Source: Planctomycetota bacterium (GTDB lineage: Bacteria; Planctomycetota; Phycisphaerae; Sedimentisphaerales; UBA12454). From it: a stretch of 25,840 bases of DNA. A model generated the notes under the pieces. That model was not told the DNA's origin. It searched no databases and saw only the letters and a program-made list of their open reading frames with translations. The position numbers and the translations under genes were made by a program. Numbering within the stretch: position 1 is the stretch's first letter; every line of letters begins with the position of its first letter. This document shows, one piece after another, positions 15,826 through 23,160 of this stretch. The stretch lies in the NCBI GenBank assembly GCA_018828825.1, contig JAHJUV010000096.1:1-25840 (forward strand), written 5' to 3'.

Positions 15826-16638
15826 TTAATCCGCTCTGTAATTGCAAAACGTCCTGTCGTTTTCCCACACCGTTACGCAGTCAAGTTCTAACGGCTCGAA
15901 TTTATCTGCCAATTCTTTAAACGCGAACTCCGCAATATTTTCCACTGTCGGATTTGTCTTTTCAAAATGTTTCACATCAACGTTTAGATTTTTATGATCG
16001 ACGAGCTGGATGAAATGTTTATCGACTGTCCGTTCGAAATCTCCTGCGTTGATAGTTAACTTCTCCTGTCGCTTTCGCTCCAGGCTCTGTTGAGTTGTTT
16101 TTATCGTTACCTCAATAATGTAATTATGGCCGTGTCCGCATTTATTGGCGCATTTGCCGAAGACCTTGAAGTTTTCCTCATCGGAAAATTTTGCGTTCCA
16201 TAGTGTATGGCTCGCCGCGAACTCGAATTTTTCGCTGAAATACAGCATCTTTCCATCCCTTTCTTTTATGGCCAGTTTTCTTGCTGGCATTAGCTCAAGA
16301 GTTAAACTATTTATCTTCGCCGGTAAAAATTCATTTTCAATCGTTTCCCATACCCTCGAGAGTAATTGTCCGATTTGTTCGAAGCTGTTGCTTGAACGGT
16401 TTTTTACGAATTTACTGAATATTGTGATTGCTTTATCTCTTACGATTTTGTCGATGTCAGCGACATTGACTACAAAGCCAGTATCGGGATTGGCGCAGCT
16501 TTCAAGTTCTACCCATAGTGAAAAGAACAGTGCCAGTCCTGTCGCGGTTGGTTTTGCGCAATAGGAGTTTGAGCCTGTTTCTGAAGAGTCTGCGAACGGC
16601 TCGATTGCGAACCTTATTTGTCTTGAAAGTTTATGCAT
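15826..16638 (-). CDS. 6-pyruvoyl-tetrahydropterin synthase, eukaryote-like, with a degenerate N-terminal second domain
   Basis: Two PTPS-like halves in 270 residues. The C-terminal half (about 130-270) looks active: ASHTLWNAKFSDEENFKVFG, then KCANKCGHGHNY with the catalytic Cys and zinc His, LVDHKNLNVDV with the Asp-His pair, PTVENIA and a C-terminal substrate-binding Glu in VWENDRTF. The Cys-x5-HGH spacing and flanking words match animal PTPS more than E. coli QueD (Cys-x3-HGH). The N-terminal half keeps the fold-like pattern (FVVNVADIDKIVRD matches INAGDFERTVDK) but lacks HGH and the Cys, so it is probably inactive. It overlaps folE by 8 bases. It should convert dihydroneopterin triphosphate to pyruvoyl-tetrahydropterin or carboxy-tetrahydropterin. 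Confidence 0.88.
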   Translation of the reverse strand: MHKLSRQIRFAIEPFADSSETGSNSYCAKPTATGLALFFSLWVELESCANPDTGFVVNVADIDKIVRDKAITIFSKFVKNRSSNSFEQIGQLLSRVWETIENEFLPAKINSLTLELMPARKLAIKERDGKMLYFSEKFEFAASHTLWNAKFSDEENFKVFGKCANKCGHGHNYIIEVTIKTTQQSLERKRQEKLTINAGDFERTVDKHFIQLVDHKNLNVDVKHFEKTNPTVENIAEFAFKELADKFEPLELDCVTVWENDRTFCNYRAD

Positions 16639-17194
16639 TATGCATAAGGCTCAGAACTTCTGCTCGGCTTCTCGGGTCTTTTTTGAATATGCCGCGCAGG
16701 GCGCTTGTAACCATAACTGAGCCGGGTTTCTTGATGCCGCGTATCGTCATACAGCTATGTGATGCCTCAAGTACCACGGCGACTCCCTGCGGTTTAAGGT
16801 TTTCCGTAAGGAAGTCGGCGATTTGGGCCGTCAGCCGTTCCTGCACCTGCAGTCTTTTCGCGAAGCAATCCACAATCCTGGCCAGTTTACTCACCCCCAG
16901 CACATATTCATCCGGCAGATACGCCACACATGCCGTCCCAATGAAAGGGAGCAAATGATGTTCACAAATGCTGTAGAAAGGAATGTCGCGAAGGAGGATA
17001 ATTTCATCGCATTTTTCACGGAAGACACTTTTGATGTGGTCGGCGGGGTTCTCGTCAGAGCCGGCTAACAACTCGGCATACATACTGGCGACACGCTGAG
17101 GAGTCCGCTTAATGCCCTCACGATTTATATCCTCACCTAAAGCCTCGAGAATATCCTTTACCGCTTTTTCGATTTTTTCGGAATTTATAGACAT
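16631..17194 (-). CDS. folE: GTP cyclohydrolase I
   Basis: Converts GTP to 7,8-dihydroneopterin triphosphate, the entry step to folate, tetrahydrobiopterin and queuosine. The 187-residue protein has the zinc/catalytic motif SICEHHLLPFIG, GVSKLARIVDCFAKRLQVQE, and SHSCMTIRGIKKPGS with the second zinc Cys. The ATG overlaps the pepA stop by one base (TAATG), and its 3' end overlaps the PTPS start, so the three are translationally coupled. The pairing with PTPS shows that its product is passed to pterin synthesis. Confidence 0.97.
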   Translation of the reverse strand: MSINSEKIEKAVKDILEALGEDINREGIKRTPQRVASMYAELLAGSDENPADHIKSVFREKCDEIILLRDIPFYSICEHHLLPFIGTACVAYLPDEYVLGVSKLARIVDCFAKRLQVQERLTAQIADFLTENLKPQGVAVVLEASHSCMTIRGIKKPGSVMVTSALRGIFKKDPRSRAEVLSLMHNA

Positions 17195-18720
17195 TAAAAC
17201 ACCTCATTGAACAGGAAACTCGTCAAAAGTCTGACGCCAAAACCAATAGAACCAGACTCGGCATATTTCTTCATCGGCTCGGAAGCGTCCATCTTCGGAG
17301 CGATGTCCAAATGAGCCCAGGTTAATCCCTTTGCAAACTCGCCAAGAAAAGCCGCACCCGTACAAACGCCGCCCCATTTAGAACCAATGTTCTTTAGGTC
17401 GGCAATCTTGCCTTTTATCTCGTCAATATACTCCTGCTCATAAGGCAACTGCCAAACAGCCTCGCTGCTGTCTTTTGCGGCGGTTTGAAGTTTCTTTGCA
17501 AGCTTGTCATCATTGCTGAAAAGGCCTGCCTTGTGCTTGCCGAGAGCAACGACACAAGCGCCGGTCAATGTCGCAAGGTCAATCACGGTTTTGCATTTCA
17601 AACGCCTTGCCTGTTCCAGACCGTCAGATAAAACCAATCTGCCCTCGGCATCGGTATTCAAAACCTCGACCGTTCTGCCGCTAAAAGTTGTGATGATGTC
17701 GCCGGGCAGACAGCTTCCGCCGTCAGGCTTGTTCTCAGCGGCACAGATTATACCATAAACTTCAACAGGCAGTTTCAACTTTGCGGCAACTTGCATCGCC
17801 ATTAAAACGGCTGCGCCGCCGGTCATATCATATTTCATCTCGTGCATATCGGCAGAATGTTTCAAACTTATCCCACCCGTATCAAATGTTATCGCCTTGC
17901 CGACAAGGGCTATCGGGGAGTCGCTTTTCTTTCCGCCGCCAGGCGAATATTTCAGGATTATCATTCGCGGTTTGTTCGCTGCGCCTTTGCCGACGGCTAA
18001 GATTCCACCCATCTTCTTTTGGGCAAGTTTCTTTTCGTCGAGAATCGTACAGCTAAGTCCTTTTACGGAAGCGGCGATTTTGCGGGCTTCGGCGGCCAAC
18101 TGGGCAGGATATAATATACTGCCAGGCCGATTGCAAAGCGTTCTTGCGAAATTCTGAGCCCTGCCGACTATCTGGCCGATTTTTATTCCTTCATTCATTT
18201 TCCTGACATTAGCCATATCGCTGTCAACAATCAGGGCGGAAAGAGAATTTGTCCTGCCGTTTTCCCGCCGAGTAACAAATTCATCATATCTATAACCGCC
18301 GAAGTGGATGCTTTCGGCGATAACTTGACCGAGCTGTCGGGAATCGATTTTTGTTTCATTATGCCGAAAAATGGCGAGGGTCTTGGCGTTCACATTTACC
18401 GCTTCGAAAGCGGCTTTGGAGGCGGCCTGTCTTACCGTGTCAGGGGCCTTTTTTTTCTTTTCGCCCAGGCCTACGAGCAGGAGTCTTTCAGCAGCGATTT
18501 CCCCGTGCGTATAGAGAAATACACTGGAGCCTGCGGAGGCTTTGAAATCGCCGATTTTTTTGAGTCTCGTAATCGCGCCGCCGAGCAAGGCATCAAGTTT
18601 TTTCAGAAAAGCGGTCGGCTTAACATCGCTGAAAATCCCAACCGCAGCGACATCGACTTTCAACTTCGTTATGTCGGCTTTTACCGCCTTTACATCGATT
18701 TTTATTATCTGCTTTGCCAT
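17194..18720 (-). CDS. pepA: Leucyl aminopeptidase (M17, PepA)
   Basis: A hexameric, two-metal aminopeptidase of the cytosol. The C-terminal catalytic domain has VGKAITFDTGGISLK (metal-binding Lys/Asp), YDMTGGAAVLMAM and the M17 signature NTDAEGRLVLSDG. The N-terminal macro-like domain is divergent and Lys-rich. ATG at 18720 (MAKQIIKID) has AGGAG 5 bases upstream and is preferred to the in-frame ATG at 18741, which would fall inside an intergenic repeat. That gives 508 residues, normal for the family. It is the first gene of a coupled trio with folE and PTPS; a metabolic reason for this is not obvious. Confidence 0.95.
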   Translation of the reverse strand: MAKQIIKIDVKAVKADITKLKVDVAAVGIFSDVKPTAFLKKLDALLGGAITRLKKIGDFKASAGSSVFLYTHGEIAAERLLLVGLGEKKKKAPDTVRQAASKAAFEAVNVNAKTLAIFRHNETKIDSRQLGQVIAESIHFGGYRYDEFVTRRENGRTNSLSALIVDSDMANVRKMNEGIKIGQIVGRAQNFARTLCNRPGSILYPAQLAAEARKIAASVKGLSCTILDEKKLAQKKMGGILAVGKGAANKPRMIILKYSPGGGKKSDSPIALVGKAITFDTGGISLKHSADMHEMKYDMTGGAAVLMAMQVAAKLKLPVEVYGIICAAENKPDGGSCLPGDIITTFSGRTVEVLNTDAEGRLVLSDGLEQARRLKCKTVIDLATLTGACVVALGKHKAGLFSNDDKLAKKLQTAAKDSSEAVWQLPYEQEYIDEIKGKIADLKNIGSKWGGVCTGAAFLGEFAKGLTWAHLDIAPKMDASEPMKKYAESGSIGFGVRLLTSFLFNEVF

Positions 18721-18734
18721 TTTAACTCCTATTT

Positions 18735-18757
18735 TAGCCACAATCCTATGGACTCCT
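18735..18757 (+). repeat. Right copy of the 23-bp inverted repeat bracketing pepA-folE-PTPS
   Basis: TAGCCACAATCCTATGGACT and three more bases. It lies 14 bases upstream of the pepA start and matches the inverse of 15803-15825 at 22 of 23 positions. Confidence 0.75.
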
Positions 18758-19034
18758 GGCGTCAGCCATCCCTCAGCAGATTACGGAGAGAACTCAGAGA
18801 TTTATTCTAACCACGGATTGCGCGGATTTCACGGATATTTTTTGACGAAAATTGATAACTTTTAAGGGTATCTCTAAAAATGTCATTGCGAGCGCAGCAA
18901 AGCAATCCTATTACCCGCCGCAGACGGGCAGGCCGCGGCAATCTACTCTATTATCAATTATTTCCGCCCTTAATGCTAATCAAAATTTAATACCGCGAAC
19001 CTTCTCGGAGCGAAGCGTTGAAGCGTAGCGGAGA
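18758..19034. repeat. Intergenic repeat cluster upstream of pepA
   Basis: No gene is seen. It holds a 10-bp tandem triplet at 18812-18841 (CACGGATT type), a TGTCATTGCGAGCGCAGCAA element starting near 18879 that continues to GCGGCAATCTAC near 18945 (a widespread dispersed palindromic repeat type in environmental genomes), and GAGCGAAGCG/GAAGCGTAGCG words near 19010-19030. Confidence 0.55.
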
Positions 19035-19096
19035 CCCCCACGCTTAGTTTTCTCGCTTCGAGGAAACTGTGGGGGCAGATCCCGACGCATCGGGAT
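19035..19096. repeat. Two nested hairpins over the 3' end of the HNH gene
   Basis: CCCCCAC (19035-19041) pairs with GTGGGGG (19069-19075), and inside it AGTTTTCTCG pairs with CGAGGAAACT. Next to it ATCCCGA (19079-19085) pairs with TCGGGAT (19090-19096). The CCCGA-N4-TCGGG hairpin recurs near 20919-20933. Confidence 0.75.
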
Positions 19097-19685
19097 GATT
19101 CAAAACCGCGAATCTTCCGCGATACTTTTTCGCCGCCTCATCGTATGCCCTCCCCGCTTCTATTTCACTATCGAAATACCCCAGATGCTCTTTCCTGCCG
19201 TTATGCCTGATAGTCGCCCGCCACTTCCTGTGCTCTTTGCACCATCGAACGCCGACATATTTCGAGCTGCCGCCGACCTTCCCCTTTCTCCGGTTCCAGC
19301 TGTTCTCCATTGGCGTTACGTTTTGAAGGTTTTCCCGACGGTTATCCAGTCCGTTATGATTTATATGGTCAACCACTTTGTCCCTGTCAGGCCGCATTAT
19401 CTGCCGGTGCATTCTCACCGTCATTCTCTTCTTATTTTCATTATACATCAGCCGAACCGCGTAAAATGTATGCCCTCCGTTTACTGCGTACCATTTGTAT
19501 TTGTTCAGCTCCTCGAAATCTTCTACATCCACTTTAGCATACTTGCCCTGCGTAAGTTTTATCAGTCGAAATGCGTACCCGTATTTCTTTTTCCTGCAGC
19601 GCAGCACTACCCACACACCAAGGCGAATAATAAACCTCGGCGCATAACAAGGCACAGGCCGGATATGGAAATATAATATGGGCAT
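19044..19685 (-). CDS. HNH endonuclease with C-terminal AP2 DNA-binding domain (homing-endonuclease-like)
   Basis: The HNH motif is VVDHINHNGLDNRRENLQNV (about residues 103-122), with metal/catalytic His and Asn residues. An AP2/ERF-type domain follows (about 140-197: SKYVGVRWCKEHRKWRATIR to EAGRAYDEAAKKYRG). The preceding LTQGKYAKVDVEDFEELNKY with KWYA is the usual N-terminal repeat of such enzymes. This architecture is typical of free-standing homing endonucleases. The first ~40 residues look non-conserved, there is no clear ribosome binding site, and the real start may be nearer residue 40. The last ~17 residues (HPDASGSAPTVSSKREN) are encoded by intergenic hairpins, so the tail is captured repeat sequence. 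It stands in a repeat-rich island next to a RAYT gene. Confidence 0.85.
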   Translation of the reverse strand: MPILYFHIRPVPCYAPRFIIRLGVWVVLRCRKKKYGYAFRLIKLTQGKYAKVDVEDFEELNKYKWYAVNGGHTFYAVRLMYNENKKRMTVRMHRQIMRPDRDKVVDHINHNGLDNRRENLQNVTPMENSWNRRKGKVGGSSKYVGVRWCKEHRKWRATIRHNGRKEHLGYFDSEIEAGRAYDEAAKKYRGRFAVLNHPDASGSAPTVSSKREN

Positions 19686-19713
19686 GTTTAATTTAAAATT
19701 TAAAAAATTATTT

Positions 19714-19737
19714 AGCCCCTCGGCCTGCCGAGGGGCT
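19714..19737. repeat. REP-like hairpin 1
   Basis: AGCCCCTCGGC and GCCGAGGGGCT are exact inverse copies with a 2-base spacer, preceded by ATTT. First of four similar hairpins around the RAYT gene. Confidence 0.75.
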
Positions 19738-19763
19738 CGTCGTTTTTGTTAGTTCGTTCATTT

Positions 19764-19787
19764 AGCCCCTTAGCCTGCTAAGGGGGT
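19764..19787. repeat. REP-like hairpin 2
   Basis: CCCCTTAGC and GCTAAGGGG flank CT, preceded by ATTTAG and followed by GTTCATT. Same sequence as hairpin 3 on the other side of the RAYT gene, in the same orientation. Confidence 0.8.
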
Positions 19788-19819
19788 TCATTTTTTTTCG
19801 TCCGTTTGTTTTGTTAAAT

Positions 19820-20275
19820 TTATTTTTTATCATTGTGTTCATTAACATATTCTATTCTTTGTTTTAATTCTTTTTCTGTAAAGCAGAATCTTTTATCAAA
19901 TCCTTTTGTCCATATTTTGCCGTTAAGTCCTGTTCTTTTCAAAGCAGCGGTTGCGACGTTTTTATATCTTATTACAGCCTGACTTATTGGTATTTGGTTA
20001 TTTTCTGCGATAATGTGTATATGGTTGGACCATACCGCAATGGCATAAATTTTATGATTGATTCTTTTTGCCTCTTCGAGGATTGCATTTCGCGCTGTAT
20101 TTTTTTGCCGGGATGTAAGTTTTATTATTTGTTGTTTGAGAGATAAAAGGTTTGATTTTTTAAGGTTGGGATTGACATCGAGTGTTTCACCGTCTTTTAC
20201 ATATCTTCTTTCATCGCCTTGCAGCCATGTCCCGTAAGTTGTCCACGTAATCATGTACCCAATTAATTTCCTCAT
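19820..20275 (-). CDS. RAYT-type (REP-associated) Y1 transposase
   Basis: A HUH-family single-strand transposase. MITWTTYGTWLQGD is the N-terminal strand typical of this family. WSNHIHIIAE holds the metal-binding His-x-His. The Tyr of IEYVNEHN near the C-terminus is the likely nucleophile. The length is about 150 residues from the ATG at 20275 (MRKLIGYM). The frame extends to 20347, but that part is Lys/Ile-rich and begins inside a repeat, so it is probably not conserved. Low GC and Lys-rich compared with neighbours. At least three hairpins of one sequence family lie on both sides within 350 bases, the classic RAYT/REP arrangement. Such proteins are usually domesticated and spread or maintain REP elements. 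Confidence 0.85.
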   Translation of the reverse strand: MRKLIGYMITWTTYGTWLQGDERRYVKDGETLDVNPNLKKSNLLSLKQQIIKLTSRQKNTARNAILEEAKRINHKIYAIAVWSNHIHIIAENNQIPISQAVIRYKNVATAALKRTGLNGKIWTKGFDKRFCFTEKELKQRIEYVNEHNDKK

Positions 20276-20375
20276 AAATGGAATGATAATTTTAAATTCA
20301 TATGTTGCAATCTTTATTTGTATTTTGTTTTTTCTTTTTTTCGTCATTTAGTCGTTTTTTATGCGTTCGTCATTT

Positions 20376-20399
20376 AGCCCCTTAGCCTGCTAAGGGGTT
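20376..20399. repeat. REP-like hairpin 3
   Basis: CCCCTTAGC-CT-GCTAAGGGG, preceded by CATTTAG and followed by TTCGTC. It matches hairpin 2 over the entire stem. Confidence 0.8.
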
Positions 20400-20453
20400 C
20401 GTCGTTTATATTTAACGGGGTTCGTCTTTTATATTTAACGGGGTTCGTCGTTT
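20398..20453. repeat. 23-bp tandem repeat next to the RAYT gene
   Basis: TTCGTCGTTTATATTTAACG plus GGG at 20398-20420 is repeated with one change at 20421-20443. A third partial copy (TTCGTCGTTT) follows from 20444. TTCGTC words also flank the other hairpins. A further hairpin CCTGCCGA/TCGGCAGG lies at 20461-20481. Confidence 0.8.
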
Positions 20454-20620
20454 CCGAAAGCCTGCCGATTTATTCGGCAGGTTCTAATTTAAATTTTGGT
20501 AATTGGATTAAAAACTCAACAGAGCCCCAAGCGTTCCTGTCCGTTCGTAGCCTCTTGTCCTGCGTAGCTTTGGCGAAGCAGAATGGCGAAGACGGAAGCG
20601 CGGGGTATTTTAAATTATTT

Positions 20621-20643
20621 AGCCCCTTGATTCATCAAGGGGG
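20621..20643. repeat. REP-like hairpin 4
   Basis: CCCCTTGA-TTCA-TCAAGGGG, preceded by ATTTAG and followed by GTTTCTTC. The foot bases are the same as in hairpins 1-3, but the upper stem differs with compensating changes. Confidence 0.7.
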
Positions 20644-20665
20644 TTTCTTCTTAATCATTTGGACA

Positions 20666-20695
20666 CATAAAATTAGATATTTATCTAATTTTATG
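20666..20695. repeat. 14-bp AT-rich palindrome
   Basis: CATAAAATTAGATA (20666-20679) and TATCTAATTTTATG (20682-20695) are exact inverse copies with a 2-base spacer. This could be an operator or a cruciform-type repeat. No gene starts immediately beside it. Confidence 0.7.
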
Positions 20696-20997
20696 CATAT
20701 TATACCATATTCCCAACAAAAAGTCAACAAAAATCCCCATTTTTGCAAAAAAATGAACCCTATACCCTGAACCCTATCCTCTATCCCTTAATTTCCGTGT
20801 TTAGCCCCCGGTCTTGCCTGCCCTCCGACTTGTCCACCGTAGCCTTGCGCGAAGGTGGAAGTCCCTTAGGGACGACGGCGGATGAAATCTGTGGCTAAAA
20901 TAATTCGTGTAAATTCGTCCCGATCCATCGGGATTCGTGGTTAATTTCTTCGTGCCTTGGTGTCTTTGTGGCTATTAAAAATCAATAGAACTAGCGG
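20696..20997. other. Gene-free repeat stretch downstream of the transglutaminase-like gene
   Basis: Contains ACCCTATA/CCCTGAA-like tandem words at about 20757-20790, a palindrome GTCCCTTAGGGAC near 20862, a CCCGA-N4-TCGGG hairpin near 20919-20933, and an inverse half of the TAGCCAC repeat (CTTTGTGGCTA) at about 20966-20976. I see no gene. Confidence 0.5.
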
Positions 20998-22716
20998 TTA
21001 AACAACTTCATAATTTTCTTTACTGATTTTTATCTCTTTACTAAATCCCTTTGAACTTTCAAACTGATAACTCTTGTCACCTTCAACAACAACGCTGCCG
21101 CCGTTTATCCTGATTGTAACCTCTTTCCCCGCCTCTCTCTTATGCAGGATATTCGCAAGTGTTATCGCCTTTTCAATCCCATCTCCTCTGCCGTAATTGG
21201 CAACCTCGTCCGGCTGCGCCACACGCTTGCCGTCATATATCGACTCATTCGGCATATCCTTGAGCCATTCATAGCATTGCTCGATGGTTTTATCTTTTGC
21301 CATTTCGATTGAAACAGGGCTCCGCTCAATTGCCGATTTAACAAAAGGCCTCCAGTCGCAGCTCTCCATATCCCGGTACGCGTAAAAGGCAAGATCTGCT
21401 GTTGTATTCTTGCCTCTTATGCTTTGCAGATAATCGATAATCTCTTCTCTGGACATATCGGCTGTAATTTTTATCGGTTCGGAGGGGGTATAATTCTTCT
21501 CTCCCGCAGGCAGCTTCGGCTCGATATGCAGAAAATCATAAAGCTCATTAATAAATTTTTCCGCCTCGCCGATATACTCCGACAAAACTTTGGCTAATTC
21601 TTTTCTGCCTGCCTCGGTTCTTATATCAGGCCTTTGCTTTCCCATATATTCCTTGAACTGGTCGCATCGAATCCTGCCGGGATATTCAGTATTGGAAAAA
21701 TCCTCTTCATCTACTTCCGTCAGAAGTTTTTCATGGGTGGAATCGCATATCCTGAAATTGCTCTCGTGTTCGTAATGGAACAGAATCTCGGCTTTTACGA
21801 ACTGTGCTACCCCTCGGCAGTCTCTGCAGAACTGGAAATATTTCTGATAATTATGACTGCTGCGGAGAAAGCCGGCTATGCTTATCGCCTCAAGCGGAAA
21901 ATTTAGAAAGTCGCCCAGCTTGCTGGTAAATTTGTCGTATATTTTTTTATCGATTGTCGCGTCTTTATAAAGGCAGTGTACAAGCCCGCTCGAATGCGCA
22001 ACGATGGTTATCTGTTCTTTTCGCAGGGCCCGCTGGGCCTTATTGGAAAGTTCTGTGCCGTTGAACCACATCGCTTTGGTAACCAATCTCCTGTTATTGG
22101 TTATTACGCCGTCGTTTATATCGATAAAATTCTGCGAATGCAGCGGGGTCAGAACCATATAAATATCGTCAAGCGGAATACCGCAAACGATGAATGCCGC
22201 CGCTGCGTACAGGGTTGACAGTGAGACGCATTCGCCCGCCCCGCCTCTGTAGCCGGCTTTGTGACGGAAAGCGTTCATCGCCTCGACTGTTTCGATTTTC
22301 CAGTATGGGATAATATCGCCGTTGAATTTATCCAGGCCGAAGTGTTTTCGGATATCGACATCGTAGTAGTAGGAATCGCCTTCGTATCCGAATAGTGCGT
22401 TGCTTTTGGATATTTCCTCTGGTGGGAGGAATTTCCCGAATCTTTTGATTTCGGTATTTTTATCTGTCCTGCCCCACGTTTGCAGGTCGAGATTGAACTC
22501 GAATTCGTCCATAATAAATTGGCGGAGCCGCATAAGTTTTTTATAGGGGTCTTTGCCTTCCAGTTTCCTGAAGCAGGCCTCGTCTCGCCATTTCCAGATA
22601 GCGGGACTCATTATATTGGCCAATAGAAGTGAATACATAAGCTCGGGAAATACGAATATCTCCATATCTGATAGGGTGAATGCTGATGAGTATTTTTCCA
22701 GGTCAATTTCGCCCAT
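20998..22716 (-). CDS. Large transglutaminase-like protein of unknown function
   Basis: The 572-residue protein has no signal peptide or membrane segment. Residues 158-199 carry a papain/transglutaminase-type pattern: Cys163 in GGAGECVSLSTLY, His193 in TPLHSQNF and Asp199 in IDIN, spaced as in transglutaminase-like cysteine proteases. The N-terminal ~150 residues are charged and helical. The C-terminal ~370 residues show no domain I recognise; the last ~60 (VTIRINGGSVVVEGDKSYQF) look beta-rich. The ATG has AAAAGGGG 5 bases upstream. The gene stands alone between repeat-rich gaps, with TTGACG and CGTAT-AAA-ATACG about 20-40 bases upstream that could be promoter parts. The catalytic reading is inference; a purely binding role is possible. 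Confidence 0.75.
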   Translation of the reverse strand: MGEIDLEKYSSAFTLSDMEIFVFPELMYSLLLANIMSPAIWKWRDEACFRKLEGKDPYKKLMRLRQFIMDEFEFNLDLQTWGRTDKNTEIKRFGKFLPPEEISKSNALFGYEGDSYYYDVDIRKHFGLDKFNGDIIPYWKIETVEAMNAFRHKAGYRGGAGECVSLSTLYAAAAFIVCGIPLDDIYMVLTPLHSQNFIDINDGVITNNRRLVTKAMWFNGTELSNKAQRALRKEQITIVAHSSGLVHCLYKDATIDKKIYDKFTSKLGDFLNFPLEAISIAGFLRSSHNYQKYFQFCRDCRGVAQFVKAEILFHYEHESNFRICDSTHEKLLTEVDEEDFSNTEYPGRIRCDQFKEYMGKQRPDIRTEAGRKELAKVLSEYIGEAEKFINELYDFLHIEPKLPAGEKNYTPSEPIKITADMSREEIIDYLQSIRGKNTTADLAFYAYRDMESCDWRPFVKSAIERSPVSIEMAKDKTIEQCYEWLKDMPNESIYDGKRVAQPDEVANYGRGDGIEKAITLANILHKREAGKEVTIRINGGSVVVEGDKSYQFESSKGFSKEIKISKENYEVV

Positions 22717-22787
22717 TTTAACCCCTTTTAAATCACGTATAAAATACGCGTCAATTTTAGGTTATTACCGACAAATTGCAATTATTT

Positions 22788-23038
22788 TAGTGAATGTCTG
22801 AGTAATTGTCTCAATGATTGTATTAGTAATTGTTTGGAAAAATGGCCGAGTGATTGCTTGAGAAAATATCTGAGAAAATGGCTTTTAACCCTGATTTTGA
22901 AAACCTGATTTTTAAGCTAATGTTTAAGCCTGATTTTTAAGCTTGATTTTCAAACCTGATTTTGAAGATTAATCCTTAAGTCTTATTTTTAAAGCCCAAT
23001 CCTTAAAGCCCAATCCTTGAAGTTTAATTATTAAAGCT
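22788..23038. repeat. Degenerate short tandem repeats: a 12-bp tract and a 13-14-bp tract
   Basis: Read on the - strand, 23038-22886 consists of about eleven diverged units of the type CTTAAAAATCAGG (CTTTAAGGATTGGG twice in a row at the upstream end). 22885-22788 then follows with about eight units of the type ATTACTCAGACA. No frame stays open through it. It starts about 12 bases past the terminator of the RNA array and runs toward the start of the transglutaminase-like gene. Confidence 0.75.
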
Positions 23039-23049
23039 TATAAGTGCGC

Positions 23050-23098
23050 AAAAAAACTGGCCCCGACCTAAGACCGAACAGTGATCTTGGCCGGGGCC
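23050..23098 (-). terminator. Strong intrinsic terminator of the tandem RNA
   Basis: On the - strand GGCCCCG pairs with CGGGGCC, extended by a G-U pair, CC/GG and AAGA/UCUU with one bulge, then AG and seven T (A-run at 23050-23056). The G-U pair would be an A-C mismatch on the other strand, which supports - strand transcription. The loop reads UCACUGUUCGG, complementary to loops in the upstream units. Confidence 0.85.
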
Positions 23099-23160
23099 TA
23101 ACATTGGGTGATGCTTCTCTCAATTAGTAAGCTATCTCAACATAGCTAAGCCATTTCAAG

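Noticed and set aside
19044..19685. IscB/HEARO-type RNA-guided system
   Set aside because: The HNH protein has an AP2 domain and no RuvC segments or PLMP region, so it is a homing-endonuclease type.
23017..23044. A + strand promoter (TTGAAG, 16 bases, TATAAG) driving the RNA array
   Set aside because: It lies in an AT-rich repeat tract where such matches arise easily; wobble pairing and the T7 terminator both point to - strand transcription.
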